DNA of 27,474 bases from Flavobacteriales bacterium UBA7690 (lineage in GTDB: Bacteria > Bacteroidota > Bacteroidia > Flavobacteriales_F > PHOS-HE28). Where the stretch lies: positions 26,557 through 54,030 of the forward strand of contig DLGQ01000115.1 in assembly GCA_002482775.1 (NCBI GenBank). The letters run 5' to 3'. The translations under genes and the position numbers were made by a program. Below are positions 16,929 through 24,977 of the stretch, one piece after another. The notes under the pieces were generated by a model, which had not been told where the DNA came from, searched no databases, and worked only from the letters and a program-made list of their open reading frames with translations. Every line of letters begins with the position of its first letter. Within the stretch, counting starts at the first letter, position 1.

Positions 16929-17929
16929 CGGCCCGTTGCCTTGGCCAGCAACCTTTCCAACCCGGGATGCCAGGCCTTGAGATAGTTGCGCACGGTGGTG
17001 GTGAGGTTCCATCCCACGGACCTGTACCGCGGCGCAAGACCTTTCCAGCAGCGTTTAGCCATGACCCTATCGCCCGTTCGCAAGGATAGTGACCAACCCT
17101 GTAGAAGCAGGTCCCGTCGACGTGGCCAGAAAACAGGTTCGATGTCCTTTGCTGCGAACATCTCCCCCAGCAACTCGGTGTTCCGTAGACGGGCTTTCAA
17201 TTGATGCATCTCACCTCTCATGGAAAAGATGCCACCTGGATGTTCCAGGCGCAATGCGGTTGGTTCGTCCAAGTAGAGAAAGTGCCCCCCATTGCGCAGG
17301 AGATGCGCGAATATGATGGTGTCTCCACCCGGAGAACGGAACAACTGGTCTGGCAGCGGATAGAGCGAGTCGGCACGAAGAACCATGGTACAGACCGGTA
17401 TGCTTTGGCCGCGAATGAACTCTTCCAAGCGAACCGGACCATCGGGTCGTTTGGCATGTTCGCCATCGAAGAAGATGCGCCTTGGCCCATTGCCTTCCAC
17501 CCAAGCATCGGTGAAACAGCCCACGCATGTATCATCCGCTTCCAGAGTTTCAACCTGCTTTTGCAGTTTGTGATCGTCGACCCAGTGATCATCACCTTCG
17601 CAGAGCGCGATGTGAACACCGCGGGCCTCTTTGAGCAGGTTCAACAAATTCCGGCGGCCGGTAGGTTGACCATCGATGTATAGGACATCCTTTCGTGCGC
17701 CGAGGAACAACCGTATGCGGTCAGGGTGCTTCTCTGCCAGCCGTTCGCAGATCTCGCGCGTACCATCGGAGCTTTCGTCTTCGCCAATAAGGATCTCTAC
17801 GGGGAACGTGGTGCGTTGAGCAAGGATCGAATCAATGCACTTCTCTATGAATGCAGCATGTTGATAGGTCGGAACCACTACGCTTACTTTAGGGCTTATC
17901 CCCGTATCCATACCCCCGTGTGCGGACAT
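16925..17929 (-). CDS. Glycosyltransferase family 2 (EGDD type)
   Basis: A 334-residue GT-A enzyme. Seen: VSVVVPTYQHAAFIEKCIDS, the nucleotide-site variant GEDESSDGT at 49-57 (in place of VDDxSTD) and EGDD at 111-114 within ALCEGDDHWVDD as the metal-binding motif. This combination is typical of a GT2 subgroup found in capsule and exopolysaccharide clusters. Start choice: 17929 (MSAHGGM) lies 7 bases after the upstream stop; 17911 is an equally possible ATG, and the frame's first ATG at 18016 lies inside the methyltransferase gene. The stop overlaps the next start as ATGA. Confidence 0.88.
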   Translation of the reverse strand: MSAHGGMDTGISPKVSVVVPTYQHAAFIEKCIDSILAQRTTFPVEILIGEDESSDGTREICERLAEKHPDRIRLFLGARKDVLYIDGQPTGRRNLLNLLKEARGVHIALCEGDDHWVDDHKLQKQVETLEADDTCVGCFTDAWVEGNGPRRIFFDGEHAKRPDGPVRLEEFIRGQSIPVCTMVLRADSLYPLPDQLFRSPGGDTIIFAHLLRNGGHFLYLDEPTALRLEHPGGIFSMRGEMHQLKARLRNTELLGEMFAAKDIEPVFWPRRRDLLLQGWSLSLRTGDRVMAKRCWKGLAPRYRSVGWNLTTTVRNYLKAWHPGLERLLAKATGR

Positions 17930-17936
17930 ATCGCGT

Positions 17937-18710
17937 TCAGCTTTTTTCCAAGACCATGAAAATGGAATCCGCGTAAGTCCTGTTCTCTTCCATTTCGGCG
18001 AGTTTCTGCATACCAATGATGTGTTCCTTGGACAGGAACCCCGTGCGGAGGAGCTGGTTGAGTTGGAAATCCGCTAGGATCTTGTGAACGATACCTTTCT
18101 CTTCCACTATCTTAAAACCAGCTCCCGTCAATTCTTCGCGTAAGGACGAGAACGTATACGTCCTGCGATGACCATGCTTGTGGTCATTCTCGGTCAGTGC
18201 TTCCAAAGACTTGACCAACCCCATCTCCTTCGCAAGCCGGCGGGACAATGCGAAACTATTGGGAACAGTAACGAACAACTTCCCTCCGGGAGCAAGCATT
18301 CCGCGGATGTTCCTGAGGATGTGTGCCGTATCAAAGACATGTTCGAGGATGTAGTTGCACGATATGTAATCGAACATCCTACCTACCCGTTCATGATCGA
18401 ATTCCTCGAACAAGGCCAGGTGGAATTGAACATTCGGCGGATGGTCCTCCTTCATCAAACGTTCTATGAAAATGGAGGAGCCGTCAACGACATCTAGACC
18501 ACCCAACTGACCGGCCAACCTGTTCGTTTCATAGCCATTGGCGCATCCGAATTGAAGACCACGGGCTTCAGGTCGTGTGATCCGGCTTAACATGGCCTGA
18601 ACGATGATCTCCTTCTTCACCTCGCTGTACGGTGATGTATCGGTGTAATCGGTCACAAGTCCATTCAGGAACTCGCGTTCCTTGTCGGCGTCGAAGTATC
18701 CCGCTGTCAT
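17937..18710 (-). CDS. Class I SAM-dependent methyltransferase
   Basis: A 257-residue enzyme of the methyltransferase 11/23 type. Seen: a slightly altered SAM-binding motif I LQFGCANGYETNRLA (52-66, normally E/D-x-G-x-G-x-G), VVDGSSIFIE as the second strand, FDYISCNYILEHVFD at 113-127 and PGGKLFVTVPN at 141-151. Likely O- or N-methylates a sugar of the polysaccharide, or a precursor; the acceptor cannot be told. The start at 18710 (MTAGYFDADK) is chosen because further upstream the frame runs into the preceding gene. It follows another methyltransferase gene in the same direction, 52 bases away. Confidence 0.82.
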   Translation of the reverse strand: MTAGYFDADKEREFLNGLVTDYTDTSPYSEVKKEIIVQAMLSRITRPEARGLQFGCANGYETNRLAGQLGGLDVVDGSSIFIERLMKEDHPPNVQFHLALFEEFDHERVGRMFDYISCNYILEHVFDTAHILRNIRGMLAPGGKLFVTVPNSFALSRRLAKEMGLVKSLEALTENDHKHGHRRTYTFSSLREELTGAGFKIVEEKGIVHKILADFQLNQLLRTGFLSKEHIIGMQKLAEMEENRTYADSIFMVLEKS

Positions 18711-18762
18711 CTGCCGTGTTCTTACTTGTAAGATCCCGCTCCTTGGGTGATGCCCACGTTGT

Positions 18763-19602
18763 TCACACAGAAGTGCAGAACCATAGTGGACGTTGGTAGA
18801 ATTCGCTCCAAACAGCTGTCCCATAGCGGCTCTTCAGCCACGCGTTCAGATCACCGTCCGCAGCGGGTAGATCGGTGGTCTGGAAAACATCGTACCCCAC
18901 CGGTGACGATCCATCGCCCTTGCGCGCAAACCCAACGGACCCCACGGTCCAACCAGAAGCCTTGAAGAGATCTTGGGTGAACCTCACCTTTCCGGCTTGA
19001 TCTTCGCGGTCGACTAATGGAAGGGTCTTATCTCCCCGCCAGTTGTATCCCATCTGAAAGACCATTCTCCTGGCAGTGCCACGGAAACGATCGAGGTAAC
19101 TGACCGCGTAGTCCTTGAACGCTCCGCGGTCGGGCACGTTCGCACTATCGAAATCATGACCCGCATGGTGTAAAATGTTCAGGTGCAGTGCACAATCAAA
19201 AGACCCGAACGAAGCTGCATTCGCGAGATCAGCTGGCCTGTCCGTTACCGATATGTGGTATCCACCAACTTCAGCGAGCAATGAAATGATCCGTGCGTGT
19301 GTCTTGTTCAGTTCGCATGCCGTTACGTCAAGGCCAGGAACATCCCCTGCTAGTGACAGTGCGAAGAAGCCGGTATTGGCACCTACATCCAACAAGCTCT
19401 TGCACCCGTTGTTGGTAACGAAATCCCTGATGAAAGGATAGCGTGGTCTGTCCCCGCGCCACTCTTCATTCACATCGAACTGCATGCCGAGCAGATCGGC
19501 TAGGCGATCCGGCAAGGTCTGGTACTGACCATGCTTACTGGTCTCCGCATAAAGCGCTTCCAATTCCTTCTTGGCCTGCTTAGTTGATCTCAAGATGCCC
19601 AT
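18763..19602 (-). CDS. SAM-dependent methyltransferase, unassigned subgroup
   Basis: A 279-residue protein. Seen: SLLDVGANTGFFALSLA (69-85) as SAM-binding motif I, an acidic residue in ACELNK (95-100) at the end of the second strand, and DCALHLNILHHAGHD (136-150) as motif IV. The first 65 residues form a helical, charged N-terminal extension (TKQAKKELEALYAETSKHG). The acceptor is not known; context suggests a saccharide. It sits between an ATP-grasp gene (21 bases upstream) and a second methyltransferase (52 bases downstream), so the three may act on the same group. Confidence 0.8.
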   Translation of the reverse strand: MGILRSTKQAKKELEALYAETSKHGQYQTLPDRLADLLGMQFDVNEEWRGDRPRYPFIRDFVTNNGCKSLLDVGANTGFFALSLAGDVPGLDVTACELNKTHARIISLLAEVGGYHISVTDRPADLANAASFGSFDCALHLNILHHAGHDFDSANVPDRGAFKDYAVSYLDRFRGTARRMVFQMGYNWRGDKTLPLVDREDQAGKVRFTQDLFKASGWTVGSVGFARKGDGSSPVGYDVFQTTDLPAADGDLNAWLKSRYGTAVWSEFYQRPLWFCTSV

Positions 19603-19623
19603 CGTTCAATATCTAACAAGAAC

Positions 19624-20781
19624 TCATACGTGCCAAAGGTCGGTATTGAAACATGACCATGCATCAGACCGTGCGTACACATCCGACGGTAGCGCGCATA
19701 GCGTCTTCCATAGTGTGGACGACCGGGAGCTATGCCGATCAAGACCCTTGCCCGTGCGCAACGCTTGTACTACACCACCTGACCAGCAGTAATAGCGACC
19801 AATGCTGGGCTTCATGGGGCTCCGCGTGCTGTACCCGTGATCCTCCAAGAAGGCTTCCAACAAACCCATGCCTCCATCGATGGTCAGCTGCAGCGGCCCC
19901 CAACAACGTGGATTCGCCTCGATGGAAACGGACCTCCCCACCTGCGTGCGACGGATCTCCACCATGATGAAGCCCCGATAGCCATCCATCACCAATCGTT
20001 CTGAATACCGCGCTGGGACGTCGCTCTCCGGGAATGGTTTCTGCTGAGCCACCACGATGGACTTCCCCGTACCCTGCTGAAGGTAGTTCCTTTGTGCACC
20101 ATGGACCACCTTTCCATCCTGGGCCACATAGAACAACAAATACCAACTCTCGCCTTCCACGAATTCCTCGAAATAGAAGGCATCGAAATCGGCCTCGCAT
20201 TTGAATCGTTCTAGTTCCGCGAGGGTGCGAACGAGGTACGGGTACAGGATCTTCCCGGACCGCGAAAGATTCGTCTTCGGTTTGGCGACAAAGGGAAGGG
20301 TGAGGTCGGTGAAAGATCGAGCTTCCAATAGTTCCGGTGGCGGCACCTGCACTAACGTTGAGTACTCGCGGAATGATGACTTGTTGGAAATGCGGCGATA
20401 CAATGCTTCATCACACGTGGCAATATCGACCTGATGCGTGCGCAATGCCGCCCGCATGGAGAAAAGTGCCAGATTGAGGTATTCTGAAGTTGGACAGATG
20501 ACCCAACGTTCAGCACCATAGCGCTCCTTGGCTGCATGGATAGCGTGGAGAACCTCCTCGAACACTAGCTCCTCGCCTTTCCGTTCCAGCACAAAACGAT
20601 CAGCATACCCACTCCTCTTGATCAAGTCATTCTGGCCACGCCCGATCAATCCAAAGGGGATCTTGTGACCATCGAGACCACGGCACAAGGCGATCAACGC
20701 GCGGTCGTTCGTTCCCGAGAACAACAGGAAACCCGGCAGTGACCGATTCGCCTGGGTTCTGTTTGGATCATGAGGTTCCAT
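19624..20781 (-). CDS. ATP-grasp family ligase
   Basis: A 385-residue protein with an ATP-grasp architecture. Seen: a Rossmann-like N-terminal part (LPGFLLFSGTNDRALIAL), NKSSFRE at 133-139, the ATP-binding lysine in PFVAKPKTN (about 163-171), EEFVEGESWYL at 205-215 as the hinge, and the metal-binding set MVEIRR...IEANPR (E275, E288, N290, R292). Such enzymes join a carboxylate to an amine through an acyl phosphate. In polysaccharide loci, family knowledge allows amidation of uronic acids or attachment of amino acids to sugars, but no specific substrate is visible. The start at 20781 is preferred; an ATG at 20811 adds ten residues. It is the first gene of the minus-strand run leaving the divergent region. 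Confidence 0.82.
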   Translation of the reverse strand: MEPHDPNRTQANRSLPGFLLFSGTNDRALIALCRGLDGHKIPFGLIGRGQNDLIKRSGYADRFVLERKGEELVFEEVLHAIHAAKERYGAERWVICPTSEYLNLALFSMRAALRTHQVDIATCDEALYRRISNKSSFREYSTLVQVPPPELLEARSFTDLTLPFVAKPKTNLSRSGKILYPYLVRTLAELERFKCEADFDAFYFEEFVEGESWYLLFYVAQDGKVVHGAQRNYLQQGTGKSIVVAQQKPFPESDVPARYSERLVMDGYRGFIMVEIRRTQVGRSVSIEANPRCWGPLQLTIDGGMGLLEAFLEDHGYSTRSPMKPSIGRYYCWSGGVVQALRTGKGLDRHSSRSSTLWKTLCALPSDVYARSDAWSCFNTDLWHV

Positions 20782-21063
20782 CCTGGACACGATATCGGCC
20801 CCACATACCAACAGGACCTAAGGCAAGTCCAAATCATCGGCAGGGTGCGCAAAAGTACTGGTGGGCGCTATGTTGTGTATCGTGTGGTATTGAGCGGCAT
20901 GCCAAGGGGGCTGCTGGTTCTAACGGCGAGGCACCTCGACGGGGGCTGCACCCCGGGAGGGCGAAGCCACCAGCGGATTTCTACTACCTTTACCTGAGCA
21001 CAACATGCCGCAAAATGGTCTATCCGTTCTTTGCTCCATTCTACATTCCTCGCAGATCCTGAT
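20782..21063. other. Divergent intergenic region with nested inverted repeats
   Basis: This 282-base stretch separates the divergent ATP-grasp and acetyltransferase genes. Between about 20870 and 21016 it holds several inverted repeats: GCGGCATG (20894-20901) with CATGCCGC (21004-21011), ATGTTGTG (20870-20877) with CACAACAT (20999-21006), GCTGGT (20913-20918) with ACCAGC (20969-20974), and small central hairpins CGAG-GCAC-CTCG (20927-20938), GGGG-CTGCA-CCCC (20942-20954) and GGC-GAA-GCC (20960-20968). The central part is visibly richer in GC than its flanks. No protein gene is convincing here. It could be a dispersed repeat, a MITE-like element or a structured RNA. Confidence 0.5.
20850..20857 (-). 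promoter_or_regulatory. Candidate -7 promoter element for the ATP-grasp operon
   Basis: TACTTTTG on the minus strand fits the Bacteroidota -7 consensus TAnnTTTG. It would give a leader of roughly 60 bases before the start at 20781. No clear TTG -33 element is seen at 19-21 bases further upstream, so the call is weak. Confidence 0.3.
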
Positions 21064-21654
21064 ATGAATACTCTACCATCCAGCTCAGAAGTTGGCGTCG
21101 GCTTCACCATGGGCCTTCATTGCATTATCGGGGAGAACGTGCGTATCGGACGCAACGTTGTAATGGGTAACATGTGTATCATCGAAGATGGGGTCACCAT
21201 CGGTGACGATGTACGGATGGATCACTTCTGTGTGATCGGGAAGGGCGCACGCATCGGCGATCGTTGCGTGCTGCGATCGCACATAGAGCTCCGCAGTGAC
21301 ACGGTGATGGGGACTGATTGTTATGTGGATAGTGGAGTGCTCTCCAGTGGCAAGAACATCATTGGCAACAAAGTGACGCTTCGCTACAACGCCATTATCG
21401 CGCGCGGCTGCCAGATCAGTGACGATGTCTACATCTGTCCTCAGGTAATGACCAACAACCTGGACCACACGGGGAAAGAAGTTGGCGGGGCACACATTGG
21501 CAAAGGGTGCTTCATTGGCACGAACTCCACGATCGGAGCTGGTATAACCTTGGCATCCAAGAGTGTGATCGGTTCGAAGGCGATGGTGACGCGCAGCATA
21601 GAGGAAGCCGGGGTGTACATGGGTGTACCCGCCAAATGGGTGCGCGCGTTGTGA
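21064..21654 (+). CDS. Hexapeptide-repeat sugar N-acetyltransferase
   Basis: A 196-residue left-handed beta-helix protein. Seen: continuous hexapeptide repeats of the [LIV]-G-x4 type from about residue 20 (IGENVRIGRNVVMG) to 178, and the C-terminal loop VYMGVPAKWVRAL common to this family. DDVYICPQVMTNNLDHTG resembles the loop that carries acceptor-site residues in WbpD/WlbB-type enzymes that acetylate amino sugars on UDP. The start at 21064 is preferred; an in-frame ATG at 21031 is possible. It is the only plus-strand gene in this part of the locus, alone between a divergent and a convergent gene (12 bases between stops). Likely acetylates the amine made by the nearby DegT aminotransferase (inference). 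Confidence 0.85.
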   Translation: MNTLPSSSEVGVGFTMGLHCIIGENVRIGRNVVMGNMCIIEDGVTIGDDVRMDHFCVIGKGARIGDRCVLRSHIELRSDTVMGTDCYVDSGVLSSGKNIIGNKVTLRYNAIIARGCQISDDVYICPQVMTNNLDHTGKEVGGAHIGKGCFIGTNSTIGAGITLASKSVIGSKAMVTRSIEEAGVYMGVPAKWVRAL

Positions 21655-21666
21655 CACGGACCGCCT

Positions 21667-22617
21667 TCAGGACTTGAAGGGCTTGGGCACTCCTTTCCGC
21701 CCACTTTTCTGTGGCAATGGTACGGCGGGTACACCTGCAACGGTGGTGCTCGGCTCAACAACATCCTGAACAACGGCCGCACCGGAACCCACGATGGTGC
21801 CCGGGGCGAGTTTCGCATGGGAGCGTACCGACGATCCGGAACCCAAAAAGGAGCGGGCACCAATGATCGCACTACCTGCGATGCTCACATTATTGGCCAG
21901 ATGGCACTCCTCCCCCAACACTGCACTGTGGCCGATCTTCGACCCAGGTGCTATGACAGTACCGCGTCCAATCGTTGTTTCCTCGTTGAACAACCCACGT
22001 ACCACAGTGACATCTGAACACAGGATCACGTCATCTTCGATGCGCACACCACCGACCTGCGGAAGGATCAGACGTTGACCTTGCTCGTCCCATACCCAAA
22101 CTGCTCCTGCGGCACCCAAACAGCAATTTGGCTCTACCGTCACACGTTCTCCAACCCAACATCCATCCATGATCACAACGTGGGAATGGATAACGGACCC
22201 ATCCCCTATCCTGCACCGGCCGATGATCGAGTATGGTCCGATACGAACGTCGGTGCCGATGACCGCCTCCGGATGGACCTGCGCTGTAGAATGAACACCC
22301 CTCGAAGGTCGCGTATCGAATAGCTGGGCACATAAGCGATAGAATACCAGCTGCGGGTCAGCTTCTACGGCAATGCACGAATAACCATCCGTCGCCCTCG
22401 ATACGATATCACCACACACCACGACCGAATCCTTCAGGTCACTCAACATAGCAGGGTCATTCCCTGTGAAGTAGTAGAGCCCGTTCGGCTCCTTCCGTAA
22501 CAAGCTACACACCTTACGAATGTTGCGCTCCGGACCTACCAACCGAAAAGGTATCCCGATGGCAGTCAAGGTCGAAAGAACCTGTGAAAGACTGATGTCG
22601 TTCCGGTCGATCATCAT
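21667..22617 (-). CDS. LpxD-like hexapeptide acyltransferase
   Basis: A 316-residue protein. The first 100 residues form a small alpha/beta domain ending in VEADPQLVFYRLCAQLFD, followed by GVHSTAQVHPEAVIG, the layout of LpxD (UDP-3-O-acylglucosamine N-acyltransferase). The beta-helix runs from about 108 to 295 (IGTDVRIGPYSIIG ... IVGSGAAVVQDV) and ends AGVPAVPLP. Given the aminotransferase directly upstream (TAG stop abutting the ATG), it more likely N-acylates a nucleotide-linked amino sugar for the polysaccharide than takes part in lipid A synthesis, but that is inference. ATG codons at 22617 and 22614 are adjacent; the first is given. Confidence 0.82.
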   Translation of the reverse strand: MMIDRNDISLSQVLSTLTAIGIPFRLVGPERNIRKVCSLLRKEPNGLYYFTGNDPAMLSDLKDSVVVCGDIVSRATDGYSCIAVEADPQLVFYRLCAQLFDTRPSRGVHSTAQVHPEAVIGTDVRIGPYSIIGRCRIGDGSVIHSHVVIMDGCWVGERVTVEPNCCLGAAGAVWVWDEQGQRLILPQVGGVRIEDDVILCSDVTVVRGLFNEETTIGRGTVIAPGSKIGHSAVLGEECHLANNVSIAGSAIIGARSFLGSGSSVRSHAKLAPGTIVGSGAAVVQDVVEPSTTVAGVPAVPLPQKSGRKGVPKPFKS

Positions 22618-23757
22618 CTAACGGACAGAACGGACGATCTGAGCGATACGTTGAACATCATTCGCATGGAGACCCGGGAAGAGCGGCAAGCAGATGGTCC
22701 GTTCGGAAACCTCCTCTGAGATCCCCATCCGTTGTTGCTGAACATAAGGCAATGTGTTCAACGAAGGGAAGAAGTATCGTCGTGCGAAAATGCCCTGATC
22801 CGAAAGCGCGGCCATGACAGCTTCTCGTTGCTCCAGATCACGGAGAAGGATAGGATAATACGCGTAGTTGTAAAGGGTGCCATCGGGAAGTCCTGGACGA
22901 GTAACGCACCCTTCCAGCAACCTGTCGTAGAGGCCACAGATCGCATGACGTTGGTCGATAAGTTCCTCCACATGCGGCAGTACCGCCATGCCCATGGCCG
23001 CATGCACTTCGCTCATCTTGGCGTTCATGCCCAAGCAGAAATGCTCATCTCCAACGTGTCCGAAGCTTCGCAGCAGTCGTAGTTGCTTATCCACCTCTTC
23101 GCTGTGCAATACCACGGCGCCGCCCTCTACGGTATGGAACAGTTTGGTGGCATGGAAGCTCAATGTGCTGGCATCACCCCAGGAAAGGATGCTCCGTCCC
23201 TTGTACTCCACGTCGAACGCATGCGCTGCATCGTAGATCACCTTCAGACCATGCTTGGCAGCGATCTCCTGGATGGCTTCCACATCGCAAGGGATACCGT
23301 ACACGTGCGTAGCCATGATGGCGGTGACCTCGGGTGTTATGGCACGCTCGATAAGGGACGGGTCGATACAGCACGTATGTGGATCGATATCCACGAAAAC
23401 AGGTTCGCACCCTTCCCACAATATGGCGCTCGTGGTGGCCACATAACTGAATGGCGTGGTGATCACCTTACCTCGTACGCCCAATGCACGCATGGCCAGC
23501 TGCAACGCCAAGGTCCCATTGGACATCAGGCGCAAGAACGGCACGTTGAACCGTTGCTGGAGCGTTACTTCCAGTTCCTTGTGTATCGGTCCATTATTGG
23601 TAAGGACATTGCTTTCGTAAACACGATCAAGCCACGCATCATATTCCGCACGCGGTGGCAAGAACGCGCGCGTTACATGGATGGGCACCCCTAGAAGTTC
23701 GTCTGGTTCCTTGGCCATGTTGATGTGTTCACTCGTGGCGTTGCCCATTCTGCTCAT
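22618..23757 (-). CDS. DegT/DnrJ/EryC1/StrS sugar aminotransferase
   Basis: A 379-residue PLP enzyme that transfers an amino group to a keto-sugar nucleotide. Seen: the SNGTLAL loop at 79-85, TPFSYVATTSAI near 101-112, the cofactor-binding DAAHAF at 176-181 and the catalytic lysine K205 in SFHATKLFHTVEGG. The start at 23757 gives an ATGA overlap with the ABC ATPase gene; internal ATGs at 23748 and 23718 are alternatives because family similarity only begins around residue 24. It is followed immediately by the LpxD-like acyltransferase, making an amination-acylation pair. The position aminated (3 or 4) is not known; no matching 4,6-dehydratase is present in the window. Confidence 0.92.
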   Translation of the reverse strand: MSRMGNATSEHINMAKEPDELLGVPIHVTRAFLPPRAEYDAWLDRVYESNVLTNNGPIHKELEVTLQQRFNVPFLRLMSNGTLALQLAMRALGVRGKVITTPFSYVATTSAILWEGCEPVFVDIDPHTCCIDPSLIERAITPEVTAIMATHVYGIPCDVEAIQEIAAKHGLKVIYDAAHAFDVEYKGRSILSWGDASTLSFHATKLFHTVEGGAVVLHSEEVDKQLRLLRSFGHVGDEHFCLGMNAKMSEVHAAMGMAVLPHVEELIDQRHAICGLYDRLLEGCVTRPGLPDGTLYNYAYYPILLRDLEQREAVMAALSDQGIFARRYFFPSLNTLPYVQQQRMGISEEVSERTICLPLFPGLHANDVQRIAQIVRSVR

Positions 23758-24974
23758 GCAAGCTGTTCCGTGGAGAGGATCCGTGCAGATCCGATGCGTA
23801 CGAATTTCGACCAATAAACCCGATCGGAGCTGACCGTGAACGGTGAAAGCCCTTGATGCCTGCACAGGTTCGTCTCTGTCTGTGGATCACGTACGCCGAC
23901 CAAGAGCGAATATTTACCGGCGTTCATTTCCAAAGGACCGAGGGGGATCCGCAACCGGTGTTCACCGGGACCAAGAAGGAGCAGCTTCCCATGCTCATCG
24001 GCAACCGGGACCACCAGCACTTGGGCCAAGGTAGCGTCGTCCACATACAGCGAAACCATACCCTTGTGCCCGTGTTCGATACGCAAGGAAAGATCCACTG
24101 TGCCCTCTTCACCTTGGCGAACCACAGCGTTCCCATCCTGATGTGTGATACCCGATGAGGTAAGCGCGATGTTCAGCACACTGGCCCCACCGCTGCCGGA
24201 CACCTGCTGGGCGTTCTTCACCAACCCGAAGTAGTGGTTCACGGCCACCCCCGGTTCGGTGGTATCCAGCACCGTGTGCCCATGATCCATCACCAACACG
24301 CGTGTGCAGAACGAGGAGATCAGCGGCATGCTGTGCGAGACGAAGACCACCGCTGATGTGCGCATCAGTTCGCGTACCCGGTTGAGGCATTTGATGGTGA
24401 AGCTGATGTCGCCCACGGCGAGCACTTCGTCCAAGAACAGGATGTCTGGCTTGATGAGGATGGCTGCCACCGCGAAACCTAACCGCACCGTCATGCCGGA
24501 GCTGTAGTGCTGCACCGGCATGTCGATGAACTCGTCGATCTCCGCGAAGGCGATGATCTCGTCGATGCGCTCGTCCACCTTCTTTCGCCCAAGGCCGAGC
24601 ACAGCGGCATTGACATAGATGTTCTCGCGCCCGGTGAGGATGGGGTTGAAACCCGCACCCAGCGCGATGAGCGCTCCCACCTGCCCACGGATCTCGATGC
24701 GGCCGGCGTCGGGTTTGATCAAGCCGTTCAGGATCCGGAGCAATGTGGTCTTACCTGCTCCGTTGTGCCCGATCAGGCCCAGGCATTCCCCGCGTTTCAA
24801 CTCGAAGCTTACACCGTGGACGGCCCAGAACTCCTTGTTACGCAGGTGGGGACTGCGATCACGTCCAATGAACTCACTGGCCAGATCAGCCAACCCATAA
24901 CGAAGGGAGGTCTTGAGGTCGCGGCAGAATTTCTTCGATACCCCGTCCGCCTTGATGAGCACGTCGTTCTCCAT
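23754..24974 (-). CDS. wzt: ABC transporter ATP-binding protein, polysaccharide exporter (Wzt type)
   Basis: A 406-residue cytoplasmic ATPase that would power export of the finished polysaccharide across the inner membrane. Seen: Walker A GHNGAGKTT at 69-77, the signature YSSGM at 157-161, Walker B ILFLDE at 178-183, and the switch histidine at 214 in FVSHSM. After about residue 255 there is a C-terminal beta-rich extension (MVSLYVDDATLAQV...GKYSLLVGVRDPQTE) matching the Wzt carbohydrate-binding domain layout, which in studied systems recognises the modified non-reducing end of the chain. The start at 24974 lies 3 bases after the permease stop. Confidence 0.93.
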   Translation of the reverse strand: MENDVLIKADGVSKKFCRDLKTSLRYGLADLASEFIGRDRSPHLRNKEFWAVHGVSFELKRGECLGLIGHNGAGKTTLLRILNGLIKPDAGRIEIRGQVGALIALGAGFNPILTGRENIYVNAAVLGLGRKKVDERIDEIIAFAEIDEFIDMPVQHYSSGMTVRLGFAVAAILIKPDILFLDEVLAVGDISFTIKCLNRVRELMRTSAVVFVSHSMPLISSFCTRVLVMDHGHTVLDTTEPGVAVNHYFGLVKNAQQVSGSGGASVLNIALTSSGITHQDGNAVVRQGEEGTVDLSLRIEHGHKGMVSLYVDDATLAQVLVVPVADEHGKLLLLGPGEHRLRIPLGPLEMNAGKYSLLVGVRDPQTETNLCRHQGLSPFTVSSDRVYWSKFVRIGSARILSTEQLA

Positions 24975-24977
24975 GGT

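Noticed and set aside
20920..21016. Integron attC-like site (TTCTAAC near 20918-20924 with hairpins).
   Set aside because: The 7-base core does not match RYYYAAC and no integrase or second site is visible.
20868..21062. Short open frames within the divergent intergenic region.
   Set aside because: Their sequence follows the inverted repeats, and none has a plausible protein pattern.
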